From Tyto alba (Eukaryota > Chordata > Aves > Strigiformes > Tytonidae): a stretch of 64,000 nt of DNA. Positions 23,554 through 36,456 of this stretch are shown piece by piece (the stretch's first letter is position 1; each line of letters begins with the position of its first letter). The notes under the pieces are model-generated. The model had not been told where the DNA came from and did no database searches. It saw only the letters and a list, made by a program, of their open reading frames with translations. Both the position numbers and the translations under genes were made by a program. The DNA is taken from NCBI RefSeq assembly GCF_018691265.1, contig NW_024881316.1, forward strand, positions 28,579,319 to 28,643,318. The letters are read 5' to 3'.

Positions 23554-26500
23554 GCACTTAGAGAAACAATCTGAAAAGCAAATCAACACAAATCTTGTTA
23601 AAAATATACTAAGGTAGTGGAACCTCTGTGTACTCAGATGAAGAGCTCATTTCAAACTGCTGTAAGGGACACCAATATCTAGCTACTGGCCCCGTAAAAA
23701 CAAAAATCCTTAAGTTTTGCAATCCTGAATACAAACAAAATACTTCTCCTTTCAGTGTTAGTAACATTGTTGTTTGGACTTAAATCTGGGAGACGACATG
23801 AGGAGAAAAGACAACTTTTGGAAATTTAGTGAGAAGCTGTTGAAAAAAATATTAACTCTTTACTTTGCAATAAATCTATATCAATACCTAACACTGCAAA
23901 TCTCAGCGTGCTGGAAGCTGGAACCTCACATAGTACTGCTGTGAGGCAGCCCTGCCACCCCAATATTTGTCCACTTGATTCTTGTGGCTTCTCAACAGGG
24001 CTTTCACCTGCACAACTGGGAATTAATACAGGTTACAAGCATGAGTTTTAGTTGGAATTGGTTCTTTGCTCCCCTTCACTACGTGCTTGCACAGATGTTT
24101 CCATGAGCTTTGCGGTGGGGGAGAGTAGGATCCATCAGCCCAGCTCAGGACTGGCTCTTCCCACGTAAGCATCAATGTAAATCACTCTTGGGGCCACAGG
24201 ACAAGGACAGGCAGTCAAACCCCTCTCAGCAGTGCCATTTGTGGGGGCAGCTGCACATGGAACTCCAGCAACATGAGCCCAAGTCTGTGATGCCATCATC
24301 AGTAAGTTTGTAGAAACATTAATAAGAGTAATCAGAAGTTCCAGAAGACCTTTGGGAGCTACCACAATACAAAGAAAAACAATATTTTGATCTCTCTTAC
24401 TTAATTTCTCACTTTTGGATTCTAATATTGCTTCTGAAATAGGATAGTATCACAGGCCAGAATTGGTACTATGGGAAATTAATTTATGACTGAACATGAG
24501 TAATTCAAGACATGTTCTGCTTTCATCTTCCCCCTCAAAAAAGTGGATTGCATCCCCCAGTTGCCCTCCCCTTGCTGTACTCCTAGCATATGTCCAGAGA
24601 CAGCTCAGGTTTGGCAAGGTTTAGCCCTGTTCTCCAAGAGGGCAGTTTTTCACTACCTGTAGTGCTTCTGCAGCACAAGTCTCAAATAATTACTGCCTCA
24701 TCAGGTTTCCAAAATGTTCCCCATCCATCTTACCCATTCTTTTCTCCAGCTATTGTCAGGAGCTTTACATATTTGGTAGCGCAATCTTCCTTTGCTTATT
24801 ATTTGTTTTTATTATTACTGTACCATTATAATCTCATTATAGTCTTTTCTAGTTTCAATTATTGTATTTATTCATTTCTGAGTCACTGTAATTGCTTTTA
24901 GTTTTTAATAATGTTTAAAATTTCCACTCTCTATAGCACACATTATCATTCCCATTATAAAATTCAGTTAAGAGGTTGTCACCGATCTTGGTTTGCACTG
25001 GTCTTGGATTGATCTTTTTGTCGTGCATGATACATGGAGCCTCCCTTGCCAATGCCTCCAGCCTACAAAGGTAGATTCACTTTTAAACAACAGGCTCATC
25101 AGCATATGAGAGCTCATAGGAGAACTGGTCTTCCTACTTGTATAGAAGAGAAATATTTTATAAAATTCTTAAAGCCTTGGAGCATTATGAATTTATTTTC
25201 GAATCCATCAAACTGTGGGAATTACTGGTTTTCTAAACTGGGTGTGCTTGATAAAATTACAATTTTATGACAAGACTCTAAATTTTTTGTGACCAAATGA
25301 CCATTAATCTTACAAAACAACCACATCAATAGAGTGTAAAAGTAACTCCCCTCTGAAAGAAAACAAGACTACATTCTCCTCATTTCCCAATTATTTCTCT
25401 CAAACATGAGATTAAATGTATATCCACCAATCACACGCACACAGACCCAAAGAAAAATTAAATAAATGAGCTATGAAAATCAATCCTGAGTTGTTTTCCT
25501 GTAACCTGTCAGGAACCCACTTAAAACCAAGTTTTACTCAGTTGCATGGATTGTCCCTGAGAAAAGTTAGCAGAAGCATTGATTCAAATTCTAGTGATGT
25601 AGTCATTTAGTTAAGAGATACCTTTGCTATCACATCTGAATAATTTAATTCACAAGTTTCTGATTTACCAAGATTGATGTTTTTCTAGAAAGTAGAACTA
25701 AATGCAACCAAAATGCATTGATATTGTTCTTTCAAAAAACAAATTTAATTACTCTCTTATGTAGGCATGGCACTTACGTCATAAAAATACCTCTAAAAAA
25801 TTGAGGCTTCCTTTTTAAAAATAATTTTGGATCCTAATTCATGAACAACTTGGCAACAACTTGATCCCTTCTTTATCTAGGAATATTATTTAAAGATGTG
25901 CACAAATCCCACTGTAACAATGACAGAATTCTCATATGCAACAGGAAAAATATTGCAATACTCTGCTCAGGAGTGTTTTGAGAAACAGGCCTCAGCACTT
26001 AATCCCATTCAAGTTGCATTCATCATACATGTCAGAAGTGTGTAGTATTTGCATACTTTTAAATTTTTACTTTGAATTCAGCAGTTAGATGCTTTAGGAC
26101 ACAGCACATGCATTTACTTGTGTGCAAAACCAGATTAGAAAAGTTTGAGTATTTTGTGATACAGGATCACCAGAAAGAGGGGGGAAGATAGCTCTAGTGT
26201 ATGGGTGTACTTCTCAGCAAGACACAGCTTGACATCCTGTTATTCTGTATTGCACTTAACATCCAGATTAATTCAGAGGTACTTCTATGAAATTGCTCTT
26301 CAGCTTGTTCATCTGCATATCTAATGATCACTTTAGAGACAGAAAGATCCATCCATGATAACATCAAGATAAAAGTTAAAAGCTCTGAAGTTACAGACAG
26401 CTGGGAATAAGATAGTAATTTAAGTGCAATTTTGGAGAGAATATGCAGGTTACATTGTACAGGTAACAGAGTGTGATGAAGAAAGCATTTTGGCCTGCTT

Positions 26501-26554
26501 CTGAAGCCCTTAATTACCAGAAAAAGCAACTCGCATACAGTTCCGCTTTTTCAC
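23554..26554. other. AT-rich non-coding stretch
   Basis: I see no gene or named repeat. One minus-strand exon-like segment, 24401-24433 (33 bases), has a good acceptor (ATCCTATTTCAG) and a good donor (GTAAGAGA). It is phase-compatible with 21363-21435 but too short to weigh by itself. Confidence 0.5.
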
Positions 26555-26609
26555 AAAGAGCTGGAAAGGATCATTAAATCACCTAGTTTAGTCTCCATTT
26601 CTCCACAGA
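26555..26609 (-). mobile_element. Possible old CR1-like 3' end remnant, minus strand
   Basis: Read on the minus strand, the segment has the order expected at an old CR1 3' end: a GGAGACTAAACTAGGTGATT stretch, then TCCTTTCCAGCTC. It is short and diverged, with no terminal octamers, so it could be a chance match. Confidence 0.3.
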
Positions 26610-28882
26610 CGTCTACATTTTTACACAGTAACTCCAGTCAACTTGGTTGTCTAAATCATAACCTTTTAAAGAGGCACACATCAGGTTTATGTAGTGGTCA
26701 TCTTGGCAGAAACATCTGCATCTTGACCACTGAAACACCAATACTCAATGAATTAAAAAAAAATTACACACAACAAAAATGGAAAAAGAAAAAAGGGGTG
26801 GAGGGTAAATGGAAAAACAGAGGAAAGGGAATTCATTATTTTTAAAATTTAGTGCTTACCTCACTACAGCTAATATCTAGTTTTATATTTAGCAAAATTG
26901 GCAAACAGCAATTACAGCTTAAAGGCAATCAGTGCGTGCACCCAGCTACGCAAGTAAATAAGTAAAGCTGCACATATGAAGATCTTTAGATTCACCTGAA
27001 GTGCATTAGCAAGGTATTTGAATGACAAGTACCCTGCAAATTCCCATAAACTGAAGTCAGAAAGGCTAGGGAGCCTGGTGTTCAAAAGGGTTATCATTTG
27101 GTTAGGTATTGTAATGTATGTCTCATGCATATTCTAGAAATGCACCTCACCATGGAAAAAAATTTGCCTTATATGCAATCTGTCTTGTTCTACTTTTCTC
27201 AGATAAATTGAAGAACCTTTTATTAGATGATACTTTCACTCTGGAGTAATGCTCATCTGGTTCAACCTAAATACACCTCTGTTTCTGAAAAGCCAAAGAT
27301 CAAGCTCTAAGTCTGACTGTGAAGAATTTTACCTAGATATTAAGGGGTTTTTTCCTCTTTTCTGCATGCCCACCCATTTTTCCAAGATCACTTAAAGAAA
27401 GTAAGCAAGAAAACTGGGGTACACCATTTATAATGCCAAACCCCTCCTTCTGTTCACTGGTCCTCTACTTATATGCCATACCAGTAAGTTATCCCTACTA
27501 CTCTCAGTATGATCTTAAAACATGTTGTCCCTTGTCCAGCACCACAGAATAAAAATGTTGAAACTTCCAAGAACATATTCTTTGCTATTCTAGTATTGTG
27601 ACCTTATTTGCCTGGTCTCAGTGGGCCATTTCATCTTCCCCTACACTAAAATAATTTTGCTGGAAGATGTCCATCTTACTAGACACAGATGAGATTGATT
27701 TATACAACTGCCCAATCTATTCATGGTATTCCAATTGTTCATTTCAGATACAAGTTCTAGAAGATTTTTTTTTTTATATTTACTTTTAGTTTAGTGCTAA
27801 ATAGGGCTGAACTTGGTTCCACTTGTTCCACAGCCATTCCAGAAAGAGCCCTGTTTCACTGCTGTCACGACAACCTTTTGAGATCTGTCTTTCAACCAGT
27901 GTCCAGCACCATTAGGTTTGTGTTCTGCTGTAATGGAGCGATGGTCTTAAAATCATCTGCATCAAGTCAAACAGCTTACAGCACTATACACATGTGGCTG
28001 AAATTAACTGAAACCTTGAAGAAAGATTCCTGTTGGCAAGACTTACTCTTATAAAAACATGTGAAAATCCATTACAGAGTCTAAACCTGTAACTGCTTAC
28101 TGACAAAAAAGATGAGACAGGACTCAGTTTTTATATCACATGAAACTAATTTGTTTCTGGAGTCATCCTGATTGTTGCTTTGATTACTGGCATAATACTG
28201 ACACTTTTTTTTCAGTTTTCTCAGTTCTCCTTGAATTATTCTAGGATTAACAATGAACCAGAAAACTTTCTCAGACAACTGTTTCAGACTCTTGGATGCA
28301 AATGACCTGACTATAGATACTAACATTATTCCTAGATACCACTGGCACAGAAAGCCTGACTTGAATAATGTAAGACCCTCAACCTGAAAAGTCAAACACA
28401 GAATAAGAATATTTACAGAAACCCTCTCATTTCTTTTAGCATCAAACACTGCAATTTTATTAAACTACGATGGGTTTACTTCTTTACTAAAATTTTTTTG
28501 TTCTTAATTTATTTAAAAGCGTCCAGTATACTTTGTTTGCCCAATTATATTTTTCACTAATGCCCTTGAGGGAACACACTTTTAAGTGTTTTGCTGTATC
28601 AGATCCTCATCAAGGAAGGAGTCAAACCTACAGAAACTTTCCTACCTATGATGACAGAAGGCCCAGGAGACCATTCCATATCATTTTAATCTACAAAGTC
28701 ATATTTGGAAATATTCTTTGCATTTGTTAACCAACCCAAGGTGATCCTGAGCAAAGACAAACTCACTGAACTCTAAAATATTACATTAATGGATGTCCCA
28801 GAAGCATTAGTGAACATCTCAGAAGATAAAGCTACTTTTGGACTGCAAACCTAAATTTGAGACCTAAAATTCAACAAAGAAT

Positions 28883-28917
28883 TAAAAAAAAAAAACAAAC
28901 AAACAAACAAAAAAAAA
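28883..28917 (+). repeat. A-rich (CAAA)n simple repeat
   Basis: Twelve A are followed by four CAAA units and another A run, then CCCCCCACACACA. It is the same class as the tracts at 11.5, 23.2 and 32.8 kb. Confidence 0.9.
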
Positions 28918-31104
28918 CCCCCCACACACAGCTAAATTGGAGTAAATGTTTTCAAAGACCTCAAGAAGTTAGAGTTTGGCTACAGTTTCTTCAGGACCCT
29001 TAATTTCAAAAAAACTAACTAGCACACACAGGCTGAAAAAAAGTTGATTAGGTTTTAATATTAAGAAATCTGCAAAAGAAAAAGCCTAGATGAAGACAAT
29101 TATGCAGCCTTCACAATATGAATATATGCCCTCTAATTCATTTGCATAAAATACTTAATGTTCAAAACTATCATTGCAGCAATATGCCTAACTGGATTTG
29201 TTTATTTTGTATAACATAAGAAAACAGAGTCATTAAACTCCTACAGATTTACTTCTCAGTGTGTAATTTGAATGTGAATATATTCAATTAAAAACACTTA
29301 AGTAATGAAAACAAGGATTATCACTTGTTGGTAGTTGCATTTCATATTGGCATATTTTTATAAAACAGAAATATTCCAGGGTCACTGTAGTCAGTCAACT
29401 GATGTTTTTCTTAATGTCATTTATTCATTGAGTGCTGAACTTCCAGTATTATCTGTGCATTCCAAAGTCAATAACTGTAACATAAATGAAGCTTTCATGT
29501 TAAAAATTCCAAGGCTGAAATTAATGCAAATAGGCTAAATGTTTTCCTTGCCCTTCTGCAAAGACTGCTTCTAAATTAATTCAACAGAATGAACTACATA
29601 CCATGGATAAGGAGATACAGAAACGAGAATACTTTTTAAAAAGTGCTTGTTTTACCACAGAGGGAGGGATGGGGGGAAGGAAAGAATGGAGAAAAATTAT
29701 ATTTGATAGTGAAGAAGCTATCATGCCCTAATTTAACTGGAAGACAGTCTATAACTGCATATATAACTGACTTCCTGAAACTAAGGTTTTAGACTATGGC
29801 TTCCTTCTTATGTTTCTGATTCACATAGCTTAAGAAGGATTCATTTGTTGGAGCCACTGTGTTAGCATGTCATTTGCTTTTCAACTAATATCAGAAACAG
29901 AGGCAAATGTTTAATAGAAATTTAAAAGTTTTAATTTGGGATTTAAAAAATAACTACAGGACAACATTCTTGTGATCTATGAACTCTGATCACATTTACT
30001 TGCCTCAAAGAATTTCTATGCAGTCATATCACAATTGAGGAAAGGACTTTGAAAAACAGTAAAATGCAAGATTTACCTTTTCTCAAGAGGTTTAGAAAAA
30101 AAAATGGTCAGGGGCCAAGAAACTGTTTTAACTCTTTTTTTCTTGGAAAAGTCTCAAATCAAGGGCTCTAATTTCCAGATACATAAAATGCCATTACAAA
30201 AAAGAGGTAATAATAATCTTTTCTCCATGTCTGTGGTGGACTGAACAATAATTTTAACTTTCAAATTGTAACAGGGTGCATTCAGTTTGAAATACTTTGC
30301 ACAATATCTAACAGTAAGACTAATCAAACACAGGTCTACATCACTTCAGAAAGTTGTGGAACCTGCCATAGGCTGCATAACCATCAGGAATGACCTCCAG
30401 GCAGGCACAAGCAGAGCTTGCATTGGACAAGGGGAAGAGACCATATGATCTGTTCAAAACCTCCTCCAGACCTGCAGGTCTTCTGTGATTATTTGAATGA
30501 ATTAAAATGGAAAAGTACATGAAAAACCTGTGGCCATCAAATCAGATATAGTTACAATTAAAAATGCATTTTTGTACTGGATTAAACAACATGCCTCTAG
30601 GCAGAACTCTTGCATATAACACATTCTCCAAAAAGTCAAAATTATCATAAAATAATTTCATTAAACTATATGCAGAATTAGTTATCAATTCCATAAGAAA
30701 TTGTGAGTATAGGCAGATTGTGTTATAAGTTAACAGTTACCATTCACAAAGAAGATACCAAATGTTATAATACAGGACATGCTTGTGAAGACACAGAGGG
30801 AGACACTCTCAACCATACCAGAGATCCTAAATTATGGACAAGCCTTATCATCATCTAAGAACTTAGGAAATGCCAATCCATGATACCTGGAAAGGAAGAA
30901 TATTTCTGAAAAACAATTCCCTGGCAATAGGAATTAATTGTATTAGAGAAGATATGCTGCTTGTGGGAGTCTGGAAACAGTCTAAAGAGCAACAGCACTG
31001 TGGTGTGACTGCCCTGCCTTCACCCTGGCTGGCCAGGGTGTGAAAAGAAGACAGTGTAGTTAAAAGAATGGATGTAACTTCCATTCTTACCTTTATTGCC
31101 CACC

Positions 31105-31159
31105 CACAAAAACAAAACAAACAAAAAACACAAAACACCACAAAACAACAACAAAAACA
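31105..31159 (+). repeat. AAAC/AAC-rich simple repeat
   Basis: An irregular run of AAAAC, AAAC and AAC units. Its minus-strand translation gives a spurious Cys/Phe-rich open frame. Confidence 0.85.
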
Positions 31160-32415
31160 TATCTTTGCTTCTATTGCAAAATGAGCTGACTCTTGGCACT
31201 CCCATCCCATCCTATTCATATGGCTTGAGAAACAAAATTCAAGAATTAATGTGCTATGCACATGTGCCCAATGCCAGGAGGAAGCAGACAGGAATAAAAC
31301 AGCAAAATATTTGTACTGCAAGTTAAAACTCCCGAGTTCTCCTAGAATGCTCAAGGTTAAGCCTTAGCTAACATCAGATTCCTTGAATGGGAAAACAAAT
31401 ATTTATGGTATGATATTTATACCTCAGTCAAAAGATCTAACAGGAAGGCAACAAAATTCAAGTTAAATAATGACACAATTTTGTAGGAAGCCATATGTCT
31501 TCTAAAATGCCAAGCAAAGATGTCAGTGACAGTTAAGTATGCTCTGCAGTTTACAGTTGAGAGTAATTTGTCAATAACTTGCATGATGATATGCTAAAAG
31601 ATTTTTTCAGAGAAATCAGCTGAGCATTACACAATGTCAAATAGCTAAAACACTGCTAGTCCAAAAGATTATATTACTCAAGTGTAACTATAGTGAATAT
31701 CAACCTGGGAAGAGTTTCTTACATGATTAAAGAAACAGAGAGAAAGAAAAATTCAGGTAGGTTATAAAGAACAAAATTAGAATATCAAAAAGAAAGGCAG
31801 CAAAACTAGAATGATAATAAGTGCATAAAATCCTATAGGGAACAGCAAAACATTAGGCATGAAAATCAGCAAAATATCTAATAAAGTTATAAAGCTGCCA
31901 AATTAGAAAAAAAGGATGAAAAGAACTACCAACAAGGGAGAAGACTGGAGTTATTGACTACGCTGGGTTATGAAAGGCCCTAAGGAAAAAGAAAACACAA
32001 AACATCAGGGTATATGTCTGTGATCTGTGATACTCCTGAGTTAAACTCAACAAAATAAAAATAATGAAATGGCATAGGATGTCTTTCACAAGGACTTAAA
32101 CAGTAGAGTGTCAAAAGAAGAAAGATGACTGCAGCTTCCCCACACATAAATTACTTGAGTAAACAAGTCAGAGACCAGCTCTAGCAGAAAACAATGAATG
32201 CAGCCCAGCAACTATTACTTGTAATGATTTCCAACAGAGTAGTATAATCATAGCTACAAGGTTGCAATATTGAAGACATTCACTGTAAGACCAAAATCTG
32301 CCTTTCACTATGAAGGTGAATCTCATGCCAACTAAAAGGACAAGCAATCAAGTCTATCTCAGTTTACCCTTACTTGAGTTTTAATTCCAATAACATGAAG
32401 TCCAACCAAAACCAA

Positions 32416-32768
32416 AATCATATAATCATAAATTTGTTTGGGTTGGAAGGGACCTTCAAAGATCACCTAGTCTAACCCCTCTGCCATGGGCAGACATCTT
32501 TCACAAGGTCAGGTTGCTCAAAGACCCAGCCAACCTGACTCTACGCACTTCCAATGATGAGACATCCACAACTTCTTTTCTTCCAGTGTCTCACCACTCA
32601 TAAAAATCTTCCTTATGTCTAATCTAGACCTACCCTCTTTCAGTTTAAAACCATTTCCCCTTGCCCTGTCACTACAGGCCTTGGTAAAAAGTATTTCTCT
32701 GTCTTTCTGATAAGCCTTCTTTATATGTTGAATGATGTACACCGCAATCTCTTTTCTTTCAAGTTAAC
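32416..32768 (-). mobile_element. CR1 LINE 3' end, minus strand
   Basis: The left edge is the CR1 3' terminus in reverse: ATCATATAATCATAAATT (decayed octamers), then GTTTGGGTTGGAAGGGACCT, the reverse of the AGGTCCCTTCCAACCC block. Further right, TCTTCCTTATGTCTAATCTA corresponds to the TTAGATTAGACATAAGGAAGA part of the 3' UTR, followed by decayed matches towards the ORF2 end. The LINE is 5'-truncated at about 32768 and about 350 bases remain. Divergence looks moderate. Confidence 0.93.
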
Positions 32769-32819
32769 ACAAGAAATGGAAAGACAATCATATTTAAGTC
32801 TTACAATCTGTCCCCCATG

Positions 32820-32847
32820 AAAAAAAAAAAAAAAACAAACAAACAAA
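32820..32847 (+). repeat. A-rich (CAAA)n simple repeat
   Basis: About fifteen A are followed by three CAAA units, 50 bases right of the minus-strand CR1. It lies at the 5'-truncated side of the LINE, so it is not its tail. Confidence 0.9.
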
Positions 32848-33957
32848 ATACTACTATCTCCGTCAAAACCATCTTCTCTGCCCATATGCAGGCTGATGTG
32901 CCTTCATTAGCATCTTGAGTTCATAGTTATGAAGAAGCTGGTCTCAGCATATAAATCTCCCTCACAGAGACAGCCTCTCAAAGTGGTAGAAAGTATCTGA
33001 AGAGTCCCTGTCAAATCTGATGGCCTGCCTAAAGAAGCTATCTCATTTGGATGATGCCAAGATACTGGTGTTTGCACAGACAGAAGCAGATACCTTAAGC
33101 ACCAAGCCAACAGCCTACTACTTTCTGGATATTAAAGTATTCTGTGCCTTTGAGGAGCACCATTTGTCACCATTGTACCCAAAATGTCTCCCAGATAATT
33201 TATCTCATTCCCCGTAGCAACAACAATATTCAGAATATCACTTAAAGAATCTGAAAAGAAAAACCTACAGATTGAAGTTTTGGTGTCTACCACCACCAGA
33301 AGAGCAGCAAAGCTTTGAGCAATGGTTTGTGTTTCTCCAGATCAACATCTTTCTTTTATTAGCCCTGCCCATCCCCATCTATTTTGCTAGAGCATTTTTG
33401 AAATGTGACTACCATTAAATAAAGTTATCAACTGATTTTGTTAAATACTGAACACAGCAGGTATTCAGTGGAATAAGAATCATAAATTGTTCATATTAAA
33501 AAAAAAAAAAAATGTATCTTGCTTATTGTATGGCAGTTCTCCATAAGTTGCTGAAGTGCACTTAGCTTTACAAACTGAAGTAAAGGTGACTGCCTCATTG
33601 CCATCTTGCAGCCCAGAGGACAAGTTCGGGTAAACTCCCAGTAGCCTGAGTACCAGCAATCTCTTCACCACACCAAAACCAAACAGATTTCCCCCATCCT
33701 AACTTTGACTATGTGAGCCCTGACTTTTTCACTCCCCGTGAACTGCTCCAGAAGCAGGGCATAAGCATATCATTTACTGAGCCTCTTGAACAATTTATCC
33801 ACAGTTTTAATCTTTGAAAACCTGACTACCTCTTCCAGCAGTAGTAAGTCATCTTGAAATTGGTTTCACAGAAGGAAAGTTCATTTCTAAAACAGAAGGC
33901 AAGATCAGTAACCATGCAGGAATTTCACTGCATCATCGGTGAGTACGAAGTTTGCCT
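32848..33957. other. AT-rich non-coding stretch
   Basis: No gene or repeat is recognised apart from a 14-A run near 33499. At 33938 the plus strand has a donor-like GGTGAGTAC immediately left of the CpG-rich patch. Confidence 0.55.
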
Positions 33958-34115
33958 CCCTGACTCAAGCTCCGGGGTTGGGCACACGTGCCTGCGAGAC
34001 CCACGGTCCCCAGCGCTGCCGGGGATGCACTGCGTGCGCCGGCCTCCAACCTGCCAGGCAGAGCAGGGGTAGGTGGACGTCAGCCTCCTCGCCGTCTTTG
34101 CAGCCTTCGGCTGTT
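33958..34115. promoter_or_regulatory. Second small CpG-rich patch
   Basis: About a dozen CpG fall in roughly 150 bases (GCGCTGCCGGGG, GCGTGCGCCGG, GACGTC, CTCGCCGTC) within AT-rich, CpG-poor surroundings. A GTGAGTAC donor-like site lies just to the left. This would fit a short first exon with a CpG-rich first intron, or a small enhancer. I find no similarity to the patch at 13.2 kb. Open frames in several phases here reflect base composition. Confidence 0.35.
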
Positions 34116-36388
34116 CAGAACATACAGAGCTCTCACTGCTGTGCAAGGACAATTGCTCCAGAAGAGGACAATCCACTTTGTGAGATGTAATTTGTTCCAC
34201 GAAAGATGTACTATTTATTCCTAGACAGCAGGTGATGCCTTTTCAGCTACGGCTCTGGAAGACCACACCGGATAAGTATATATATTTCAAAAGAATCACA
34301 GGCAAAAGAATTTTTCATTTTTTGCATTAACCTGGAACAAGTGTAATTCTGCACTTTAAGATTTTCCTATTTCTGAAGTACTTTGTAAACATTACTAAGC
34401 ACTCACTACTCTACTCTGAGCTAAGCAAGCATTACCGGCAGTAATGTACTAACCACTGTCACATACCACCCCACCACTCGGTTAGAAAAATGATTAAAGA
34501 CCAAAGTAAAAGCCCCCAAAGCTAGAATATAAGTCTTCAGGGGAAATTAAATAGATACTTTACTGTTTGGATGTTCAAATGCACAATACCTGTCACCAGA
34601 CTAATTTGGACAGATATTAATAAAATTAATGTCCTGCTAAAGATGAGGCTTATAATGCAGTGCATTTGTTTACCGTGTCTTCTTACTATTACAGTTTCCA
34701 TAGAAACAGGAGAGAGTTAGAAAATTTCAGCACTGGGCAACAAATTCTAATGATGTTTTTTTAAAGAATCATTATATGTATTCAGTGCAAATAGAATACA
34801 TCAGCAAGACTTATACTCAGGTATATGAAACATGGATCACTAGTCCTAATACAGGGGTGCTCACAACTGTACATGATTTTTAAGTCTTTCTGACAAGAGA
34901 AAGGACACTTTAATACACATTAGTATCAGTCCACGCCATGATGGTCTTTCCTCTTCAGGCTTTTCAATTTTGTATTGCTTCCTTCAACAGCCCTCCGAAA
35001 GAGCAGGGGAGCAAAAAGTAGTGAAGCATTTTCAAAATATACCTCCCTTTCCCTGAAGCTTATGTGATATCTTATCTCCTACATTTATAATCACCTACAG
35101 CTTAACCATGATGTAATTTCTTATGCCTTGTGGGCTGATTTCTGTGACTCACAATTTCCAAATATATTTGTGAAGGTGGTTCATGAATTAAACTTCTGTC
35201 AGCTGAAGCCTCCAGCATTGTTCTGCCCATGTTCAGTATGGAGGATCCTGGCTCACAAGAAGTTCTAATGGTACAGTACAGAGGATCAGTCCTTGGTTTA
35301 TAAAGGACATTCAAGAAGCCATTATATAAGCTAGGAAAGACTGCAAATGCCCCCATGGCTTTTTCTCATGCCACCATTATTCTTTGGTAAGTTTAGGTTT
35401 CCTATATACACCACTGAAAATCTTTAGATAATTCATCCCTAGGGTTTGCTGTTAGAGGAGCACAGTTGTGAGTTATGCTTCTCGTAGTTTCTCTGGTACT
35501 GTATTCTTACCCCTCACTTCCCTGATTTTAAGCTGTGTCCAGATATGACCTGGGAGACCCTAGGACAGCAGCCTTGGTCAAGTACAAAGTCACGCTTAAG
35601 CATTTAACTACCTCAGTCTGGCAAACCAATATATTTTAGTAAAAGTAATATAATCTATAAGCGCCAACATGTATCTAATCTTGTAGGGTTATTTTCATGG
35701 AGGTATACTGAAATATCACCTTCCTTTATGGTGAAACATTTTCACCTTCTCTGTCCCTTCCCTGTCCCAATGATCTTTTCCCTGAGAAGAATAAGCTAGT
35801 AGGACATTTTTTGCTGTTCCTAGGCTCTTCCTCTGCTTTTCCCTGCTTAACAGAATCACTCCTCCCAACTGGCAGTTTGGGAGTGATTCTCTGGAGATAC
35901 AGCTGGTGTCTTACCCAATGCAGAGTCATACTGAGATGACTAAACCACATGTGTGGAAGCATTTGCTACCATTTAATCTCAAGCACAGAGGGTGCGGCAC
36001 TGTCTCCAGTAATATACTTCTACAGTAAGCACCACTAACAGCTTTGGGAATCATATGCATTAATGGTGCAGAAGTGTTTGATATTTCCCATCATGACAGA
36101 AAGGAGACAAGTGGTTAAATTACTGCCTGTTGTGCATGATTGTAGACATTAGTAGCTGTTTTTTATAGTGCCTATTATGTTATAGTATCCCAAAAGACAG
36201 AAGAACCACGTCATACAGCATTACTACAAATCAAATCATTCTAGCACAGAAAAAACATTTTAAGCATAGGGAACAATACTATAGTTTATCTTTAAATGGA
36301 AACCATGAAGATCTCAGAAGTTTTGATAACAAAATATATGTTTTAGTACTCCCACCCCACCAGCTAATAAGAAGAAATAGGAAGGATG
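34116..36388. other. AT-rich non-coding stretch
   Basis: I see no gene or named repeat. A 39-base minus-strand exon-like segment at 35511-35549 (acceptor GGGTCTCCCAG, donor GTAAGAAT) is one of the phase-compatible candidates. Confidence 0.55.
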
Positions 36389-36456
36389 GGAAAAAAACAA
36401 AACAAAAAAACCAAAACAACCCAAACAAATGAAAAAAACAAACCAAAATAAAACTA
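36389..36456 (+). repeat. A-rich low-complexity tract
   Basis: An irregular run of AAAAC, AAAC and CCAAAA units directly abuts the 5' end of CR1 copy A. It may mark the pre-insertion site or a product of the insertion, but the sequence alone cannot show which. Confidence 0.85.

Larger units (their letters stand above)
26610..32415. other. AT-rich non-coding stretch with simple repeats
   Basis: This is about 5.8 kb without an identifiable gene. It holds CAAA-type repeats at 28883-28917 and 31105-31159. A minus-strand segment, 28101-28383, is open for 94 codons between an acceptor-like ACTTTTCAG and a donor-like GTAAGC. The long minus-strand frame around 30863-31354 is inflated by translation of the AAAC repeat and is not a gene. 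Confidence 0.55.

Noticed and set aside
25776..25800. 15-base microexon-like segment on the minus strand at about 25780-25795
   Set aside because: The acceptor and donor look good, but 15 bases carry no information and the phase does not fit the other candidates.
30863..31354. 163-codon minus-strand open frame
   Set aside because: Its centre is the AAAC-rich repeat at 31105-31159 translated in reverse. The flanks have no domain or coding composition.
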